64,000 bases of DNA, from the NCBI RefSeq assembly GCF_004362215.1, contig NZ_SNWR01000001.1, positions 6,802,001 through 6,866,000 on the forward strand, given 5' to 3'. The translations under genes and the position numbers were made by a program. Under the pieces are notes generated by a model. That model saw only the letters and a program-made list of their open reading frames with translations, was not told the origin of the DNA and ran no database searches. This document shows positions 59,735 to 64,000 of this stretch, piece after piece (positions within the stretch are counted from its first letter, which is position 1; each line of letters starts with the position of its first letter). This DNA is from Paractinoplanes brasiliensis. GTDB lineage: Bacteria > Actinomycetota > Actinomycetes > Mycobacteriales > Micromonosporaceae.

Positions 59735-60333
59735 GAAGGCGTGCTGTTCTGCTCTCGGCGGCAGGGGTGCTGCTCGCCGCCGGGTGCGGCGGCGAGCCCT
59801 CCGAGTCCTCGGCGTTCGTGGAGCCGGCCGGTGGATCCTCATCCGCGGGGATCCCATCGCCGGGCTCCTCCTCATCCGCCGGCTCCGCCTCCGGCGGCTC
59901 CTCTACGCCGGACAAATCGAAAATATCCGTTCCGGCCGCGCTGAAGTTCAGCGGGAAGACCCTCGACGGCAAGGCGTTCGACGCGACGACCCTGGCCGGC
60001 AAGCCCACCATCCTGTGGTTCTGGGCGCCCTGGTGCGCGACCTGCGCCAGTGAGGCCCAGAGCGTCCGTGACCTGCACGAGGAATACGGCGACCGCCTGT
60101 CGTTCCTCGGCATCGCGGGCATGGGCGGGAACCGGGAAATGCACCAGTTCGTCAAGGATCTCGAGGTCGGCGCCGTGACCCACCTCGACGACGGCGCCGG
60201 CAAGATCTGGAAGAAATTCAAGATCACCGAGCAGAGCCTGTACGTCGTCCTCGACCGGGCGGGTCAGGTCCGCCACACCGGGTACCTCGACGATCTGCAG
60301 CTCACCCGCCAGGTGAAGGCGCTGGTCGCCTGA
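59731..60333 (+). CDS. TlpA/ResA-like thioredoxin lipoprotein
   Basis: This 200-residue lipoprotein has lipobox LLAAGC (Cys19), a Ser/Gly-rich linker to about residue 65, then a thioredoxin fold with FWAPWCATCASEAQSVRDLH (WCATC active site) and the cis-Pro region replaced by TEQSLYVVLDRAGQV. It should act outside the membrane as a disulfide reductase or oxidase. GTG 59731 overlaps the NuoF-like stop (GTGA) with GGAGG upstream, and CcdA follows after 1 bp, so it most likely receives electrons from CcdA. Confidence 0.9.
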   Translation: MRRRAVLLSAAGVLLAAGCGGEPSESSAFVEPAGGSSSAGIPSPGSSSSAGSASGGSSTPDKSKISVPAALKFSGKTLDGKAFDATTLAGKPTILWFWAPWCATCASEAQSVRDLHEEYGDRLSFLGIAGMGGNREMHQFVKDLEVGAVTHLDDGAGKIWKKFKITEQSLYVVLDRAGQVRHTGYLDDLQLTRQVKALVA

Positions 60334-60334
60334 C

Positions 60335-61207
60335 GTGGGCGGGGAACTCCTGCTCGCGATGACCGCCGGCATGCTCGGCGCGGTCAACCCGTGCGGGTTC
60401 GCGCTCCTGCCCGCATACCTGTCCGTGCTCGTCGCCGCCGAATCACGGCGTCCGGCCCAAGCCGTCGGGCGCGCGCTCAAGGCCGGTGCGGCGCTGGCGC
60501 TCGGCTATGCGGTGGTGTTCGGTGCGTTCGGCATGCTGCTGACGCCGATCGCCGGGGCGCTGCAGCCGCGCCTGCCGTGGCTGACCGTGGTGCTGGGCCT
60601 GGGGCTGGCCGCGCTCGGGGTGTGGCTGCTGGCCGGGCGGTCACTGCCCGCGATCACCGTACGGGCTCCCGTGCTGACCGGGTCGACCGGCTCGACAGCG
60701 CTCTTCGGAATGGCATACGCGGTGGCCTCGCTGGGCTGCGCCGTCGGGCCCTTCCTGGCGCTCGTCGTGTCGAGTCTGCGGGCGGGTTCCACGGGTTCCG
60801 GCGTCCTGCTCTTTCTCGCGTACGCGGGAGGGATGGCTCTGGTGGTGAGCGCGACAGCGGTGGCCGTGGCGCTCGTACGGGTCTCGATGATCACCCGGAT
60901 CCGGGGCCTTCTCGGGCTGGTCCCGCGGATCGGCGGCGCCGTGCTCGTGGTGTGCGGTCTCTACGTGGCCTACTACGGCTGGTACGAGCTGCGCCTGGCC
61001 GGAAATCTGCGGCTGGCCGGCACCGACCCGGTGATCAACGCGGCGGCCGTGGTGCAGCGGTGGCTCAGCTCGTCGGTCTCGTCGGCGGGCGCTTGGCCGT
61101 TTGTGATCGTCGTGCTGGTGGCCCTGGCGGCGGTGGTGCGGGCGAAGAAACGGCCCGCGCGAGGCGGGCCGTTCTCCAGGCTCAGGCGGCCGGCGGGTAC
61201 GCGGTGA
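60335..61207 (+). CDS. ccdA: CcdA-type thiol-disulfide electron carrier
   Basis: This 290-residue protein has six core helices with the paired cysteines NPCGFALLPAYLSVL and ASLGCAVGPFLAL that carry reducing equivalents from cytoplasmic thioredoxin to external partners. An extra helix near the C-terminus (WPFVIVVLVALAAVVRAKKR) follows a periplasmic loop. The last residues (RPARGGPFSRLRRPAGTR) are encoded by the terminator hairpin of the opposite pspC gene. The start is GTG 60335, 1 bp after the lipoprotein stop. It completes the four-gene operon. Confidence 0.9.
   Translation: MGGELLLAMTAGMLGAVNPCGFALLPAYLSVLVAAESRRPAQAVGRALKAGAALALGYAVVFGAFGMLLTPIAGALQPRLPWLTVVLGLGLAALGVWLLAGRSLPAITVRAPVLTGSTGSTALFGMAYAVASLGCAVGPFLALVVSSLRAGSTGSGVLLFLAYAGGMALVVSATAVAVALVRVSMITRIRGLLGLVPRIGGAVLVVCGLYVAYYGWYELRLAGNLRLAGTDPVINAAAVVQRWLSSSVSSAGAWPFVIVVLVALAAVVRAKKRPARGGPFSRLRRPAGTR
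61145..61172 (-). terminator. Terminator for pspC inside the ccdA 3' end
   Basis: On the minus strand ACGGCCCGC-CTCGC-GCGGGCCGT is followed by TTCTT, just after the pspC stop. On the plus strand the same bases code for CcdA residues. Confidence 0.8.
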
Positions 61208-61427
61208 CGAACTCGGTCTTCTCCGACGGCATCAGGATCCAGAGGATCGGATAGACCAGGAACTGGCTGCCCGGGATGGCCAGCAGGACCACGACGAAGA
61301 GCAGCCGGGCCAGCCACGGGTCGATCCCGAAGCGGCGGGCCAGTCCCGCGACGACACCGGCGAGGAGCCGGCCCTCGCGCGGCCGGATGAGGCCCTGGCG
61401 GGACATGCTGTCGTGCACGGTGTTCAT
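61182..61427 (-). CDS. PspC-domain membrane protein
   Basis: This 81-residue protein is one PspC domain: GRLLAGVVAGLARRFGIDPW followed by LARLLFVVVLLAIPGSQFLV and YPILWILMPSE. It is a stress-linked single-module membrane protein typical of actinobacteria. ATG 61427 is chosen, although a start within the next eight residues is possible. Its 3' end overlaps that of ccdA by 26 bp, tail to tail. Confidence 0.88.
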   Translation of the reverse strand: MNTVHDSMSRQGLIRPREGRLLAGVVAGLARRFGIDPWLARLLFVVVLLAIPGSQFLVYPILWILMPSEKTEFVTAYPPAA

Positions 61428-61552
61428 GACGTTTGTTCCCCATCTCTACGGCGCGTTCGGCCTGATACGTCAAGGGTGCGTCGCGGGCGTGCCGAGCCGC
61501 ATCGGGAACTGCCCTGGCTCCACCCTGAGCCGCGTACCCTGATATCCACTTG

Positions 61553-61582
61553 CTAGAGAACTCTTTCTAAAGCATGCTCTAG
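61553..61582. promoter_or_regulatory. Operator-like dyad before ArsR-type gene
   Basis: CTAGAG (61553-61558) and CTCTAG (61577-61582) are inverted arms around an AT-rich core that also contains AGCATGCT. The right arm reaches within 3 bp of the start codon, which fits autorepression. The AGGA next to ATG is too close for a normal ribosome site. Confidence 0.55.
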
Positions 61583-61584
61583 GA

Positions 61585-62154
61585 ATGGCGGACGACTTCA
61601 AGGTCACCGATCCGCGCACGCTGCGGGCCTACGCCCACCCCTTGCGCGTACGGCTGATCGGGCTTCTGCGCTCCGAGGGCCCGATGACGGCGACCCGGGC
61701 CGCGGCCGCGCTCGACGACAACGTGCCCAACTGCTCGTTCCACCTGCGGCAGCTCGCCAAGTACGGGTTCGCCGAGCGGGTGCCCGGCGCCGACGCGCGG
61801 GAACGGCCGTGGCGGGCGACCGCCCGCACCACCTCGTGGGACGACGACTCCGACGACCCGGCCATGCGCGCCGCCACCGACCAGCTCAACAGCGTGCTGC
61901 TCGGGGTCTTCACCCAGCGCGCCCAGGACTATCTGGCGACCCGGGCCGACGAGCCGGCCGAGTGGCGGGCCGCCGCCGGGTTCGGCGACATGCTCGTACA
62001 CGTCACGGCGGCCGAGTTGCGGGAGCTCACCGAGCAGATCGAGGCGCTCGCGTCCCGCTTCGACGACCGGGCCGCCGACCCCGCCGCCCGGCCCGCCGGT
62101 TCCCGCCCCATCCAGCTCATCCAGCTGGCCATCCCCCGAGGCCCGGTCTCGTGA
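61585..62154 (+). CDS. ArsR-family winged-helix regulator
   Basis: This 189-residue regulator has an N-terminal winged helix (LRAYAHPLRVRLIGLLRSEG, PMTATRAAAALDDNVPNCSF then HLRQLAKYGFAERVPG) and a C-terminal helical effector or dimer region. No metal-binding Cys pattern of the classical ArsR kind is present, so it probably senses an organic ligand. Its stop overlaps the MFS start (GTGA), so it very likely controls that exporter and itself through the dyad upstream. Confidence 0.9.
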   Translation: MADDFKVTDPRTLRAYAHPLRVRLIGLLRSEGPMTATRAAAALDDNVPNCSFHLRQLAKYGFAERVPGADARERPWRATARTTSWDDDSDDPAMRAATDQLNSVLLGVFTQRAQDYLATRADEPAEWRAAAGFGDMLVHVTAAELRELTEQIEALASRFDDRAADPAARPAGSRPIQLIQLAIPRGPVS

Positions 62155-63428
62155 CGGCCACCGCTCCGCCCCGACCGGGCGGCCCGGTGCGGCTGCTGCG
62201 GGAGGCCGCGTTCCGGCGCTACTGGTCGGCGCAGACCGTCTCGCTCGTCGGCGAACAGATCACGCTGATCGCCGTACCGCTGCTGGCTGTCCTGGCAGTG
62301 GGGGCCGGACCGGCGCAGATGGGCTATCTGACCGCGGCCGCGCTGCTGCCCAACCTGTTCCTCTCGCTGCCCGCCGGGGCCTGGGCCGACCGCCGCCACG
62401 ACAAGCGCCAGATCATGATCGTCGCCGATCTGGCCCGGGCCGTGCTGCTGCTCTGCGTGCCCCTGCTGTGGTGGGCCGGCCAGCTCACCCTGCCGGTGCT
62501 GTACACGGTGGCGTTCCTGACCGGCCTGTTCACGCTGCTGTTCGAGGTCGCGCACGCCAGTGTGTTCGCCTCGCTGGTGCGCCGCGAGGACTACGTGGAC
62601 GCCAACACCCTGCTCAACGGCAGCCGTGCGGCATCGTTCGTGGCCGGTCCCAGCCTCGGCGGCCTGCTCGTGCAGACACTCACCGCACCGATCGCGCTGA
62701 TCGCCGACGTGCTGACCTACCTGGCGTCGGCCCTCTTCCTGACCCGGGTCCGCGTCGACGACGACCCCGGCCCGTCCACGGCGTCCGGCTCCCAGATCAA
62801 AGGCATGCTTGCGGGCGTACGCTTCGTGGCCCGCTCCGCCGTGCTCCGCGCGCTGCTGCTCGGCGCCACCACGCTCAACCTGTTCAACTACATCTTCGCG
62901 GCCCTGTTCGTCCTGTACGTGACCACCGAGCTGCAGATCTCCCCGGGCACCCTCGGCGTGATCATCGGGCTGGGCTCCATCGGCGGGCTGCTCGGGGCCG
63001 TCGTCGCCGGTCCGCTGAGCCGGCGCATCGGGCTCGGACCGGCAGTGCTCCTCGGCTACGTGCTCTTCCCGGCCCCGCTGATCCTGGTGCCGGCGGCGGG
63101 CGGGCCGCGCTGGGTTGTCTTCGCGGCCCTGTTGTCAGCGGAGTTCTTCGGGGCGCTCGGCGTGATGATCCTCGACATCACCGGCGGCTCCGCGCAGACG
63201 GCCGCCACACCCCGCACCATGCTGGCCGTCGTGTCCGGCTTCAAGCGGACCGTCAACTACGGGATCCGCCCGATCGGCGCGCTCATCGGCGGTGGGCTGG
63301 GCGCCACCATCGGCGTACGGGAATCGCTCTGGATCGCCACGATCGGCGCGCTGCTCGGCGCGGTGTGGATCTTTTTCAGCCCCTTGCGGACGATGCACGA
63401 CCTCCCTTCCGATCAACCGATCGGTTGA
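62151..63428 (+). CDS. MFS exporter
   Basis: This 425-residue carrier has twelve helices of the MFS_3/enterobactin-exporter-like group: FRRYWSAQTVSLVGEQITLI, GAWADRRHDKRQIMIVADLA, LVRREDYVDANTLLNGSRAA and ATPRTMLAVVSGFKRTVNYG. It probably exports a drug or siderophore-like compound sensed by the coupled ArsR-type regulator. GTG 62151 overlaps the regulator stop. It resembles the truncated carrier at the left edge in family but not closely in sequence. Confidence 0.9.
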   Translation: MTATAPPRPGGPVRLLREAAFRRYWSAQTVSLVGEQITLIAVPLLAVLAVGAGPAQMGYLTAAALLPNLFLSLPAGAWADRRHDKRQIMIVADLARAVLLLCVPLLWWAGQLTLPVLYTVAFLTGLFTLLFEVAHASVFASLVRREDYVDANTLLNGSRAASFVAGPSLGGLLVQTLTAPIALIADVLTYLASALFLTRVRVDDDPGPSTASGSQIKGMLAGVRFVARSAVLRALLLGATTLNLFNYIFAALFVLYVTTELQISPGTLGVIIGLGSIGGLLGAVVAGPLSRRIGLGPAVLLGYVLFPAPLILVPAAGGPRWVVFAALLSAEFFGALGVMILDITGGSAQTAATPRTMLAVVSGFKRTVNYGIRPIGALIGGGLGATIGVRESLWIATIGALLGAVWIFFSPLRTMHDLPSDQPIG

Positions 63429-63499
63429 CCGGCGCGTCAGTCACGGCTGGTCGCCGGCGCGACTACGCAGTCGATTCGGGGCGGGGGTGCTGACCGGCA

Positions 63500-63690
63500 A
63501 CCTGTAGCTGCCCCGCGAGAACATGAACACACCCTGCCAACCATCAGCGGCCTCGCCCCACTCGGCGCCGGAGTGCAGGCCCTGCAGGACGCCACGGCGG
63601 ATCGTGGCCGTCGCTGCTGCACCTCAGCGTGCTGGTCGCCTGGACCCTCGCCTCGGGGTGCCGGCCGCACGGTACTTCCGCTGGTCATGA
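63500..63690 (+). pseudogene. Remnant of ABC-2 type permease C-terminus
   Basis: Three frames in succession give pieces of one protein end: TISGLAPLGAGVQALQDATA (to about 63600), WPSLLHLSVLVAWTLAS (63605-63655) and GVPAARYFRWS with stop TGA at 63688-63690. This order matches the C-terminus of actinobacterial ABC-2 drug-efflux permeases. At least two frameshifts and no upstream body show decay. A strong hairpin follows 13 bp later. Confidence 0.6.
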
Positions 63691-63703
63691 GGCCGTAGCC
63701 CTT

Positions 63704-63741
63704 CGAACGGCCCACGCGGCGATCGCCGCGTGGGCCGTTCG
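63704..63741. terminator. Perfect 38-bp palindrome
   Basis: The 19 bases at 63704-63722 are the exact reverse complement of 63723-63741, with no spacer (arm begins CGAACGGCCCACGCGGCGA). It follows the stop of the ABC-2 remnant and is probably its old terminator; cruciform formation is possible. Confidence 0.8.
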
Positions 63742-64000
63742 GCTTCGCCGTCGTGCTGCGGGCGGCCGTGGACACCTCGGGTGGATCGCGCGTTGACCGA
63801 TCACCTGCCCTACGCCAGGCCTCGGCAACAAGGGCTCGATCACCGCACATGCCTTGTAGGTCAGCTATCCGGCCCGCCACAGACGTATCGACCAAAGTAA
63901 TCAACAGCAGACCCGCCGACTCACACCCCACTTCGGGGGGACACTGCTCGGCAGGACTCAGCCTAGCCTCCTAGGACGCCGGTCTCTCTGCCGGCTTCGC
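63742..64000. other. Unassigned right-edge sequence
   Basis: These 259 bases are less GC-rich than the rest and have no convincing gene in any frame. Short possible reading frames have unusual composition. It may be the non-coding end of a mobile element or decayed DNA that continues beyond the window. Confidence 0.4.

Noticed and set aside
63437..63931. Minus-strand reading frame of 164 residues at the right edge
   Set aside because: It crosses the perfect palindrome and the ABC-2 remnant, has unusual composition and no recognisable motif.

Overview
The window is high-GC DNA (roughly 70% or more by eye) with many GTG and some TTG starts, frequent 4-bp ATGA/GTGA gene overlaps, an F420-type oxidoreductase, DUF574-type methyltransferase, PP2C/STAS/anti-sigma modules and a CBM2-GH6 cellulase. 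This points to a filamentous actinomycete. The density of GGDEF/EAL and PAS/GAF sensor genes would suit Micromonosporaceae such as Actinoplanes; that placement is inference, not a search result. No rRNA, tRNA or CRISPR array was seen.

Layout. 1-5.0 kb: an MFS transporter cut by the left edge, a frameshifted hypothetical gene, a LacI-family regulator, a membrane Ser/Thr kinase and a secreted LamG protein. 5.1-7.5 kb: a partner-switching set (STAS protein, HATPase anti-sigma kinase, convergent SpoIIE-type phosphatase). 7.6-19.0 kb: a signalling block with a DivIVA-like coiled-coil protein, a P-loop/TPR ATPase, two histidine kinases, a response regulator, a DUF574 methyltransferase, a GGDEF-EAL protein and two unknown genes.

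19.0-28.9 kb: a catabolic cluster, mostly one minus-strand operon with 4-bp overlaps: ureidopropionase-like amidohydrolase, dihydropyrimidinase, LLM/F420 oxidoreductase, ABC permease, ATPase, permease and substrate-binding lipoprotein. A MocR-type regulator and a class III aminotransferase diverge from it. Together they look like pyrimidine (or analogue) uptake and reductive degradation, but with no classical dihydropyrimidine dehydrogenase in view. 29-33.1 kb: a PhyH-type dioxygenase opposite a Tat-exported sugar isomerase-like protein and a secreted PQQ-type sugar dehydrogenase, with nested palindromes at the promoter. 33.2-35.3 kb: a DUF3349 protein and a Pit phosphate transporter pair behind a PHO-box-like repeat.

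35.4-49.0 kb: a TRPM-type SLOG protein, a frameshifted GDPD gene, a DUF2306-like protein, a membrane-anchored STAND NTPase with a WD40 tail, a single-chain alpha-beta glycyl-tRNA synthetase, an FUSC protein, a small membrane protein and a GAF-GGDEF protein. 49.1-54.2 kb: secreted carbohydrate enzymes, namely a GH2-LamG gene broken by a deletion and a CBM2-GH6 cellulase under a perfect CebR/CelR box. 54.2-61.4 kb: a PP2C phosphatase, a type I membrane protein, then a tight operon of a haem-b membrane protein with an eight-copy DTxxRMRR tail, a NuoF-ferredoxin fusion, a TlpA-like lipoprotein and CcdA, then PspC. This operon is the strongest candidate for an undescribed electron-transfer system. 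61.5-64 kb: an ArsR-type regulator with an MFS exporter, a decayed ABC-2 permease remnant ending in a 38-bp perfect palindrome, and unassigned sequence to the right edge.
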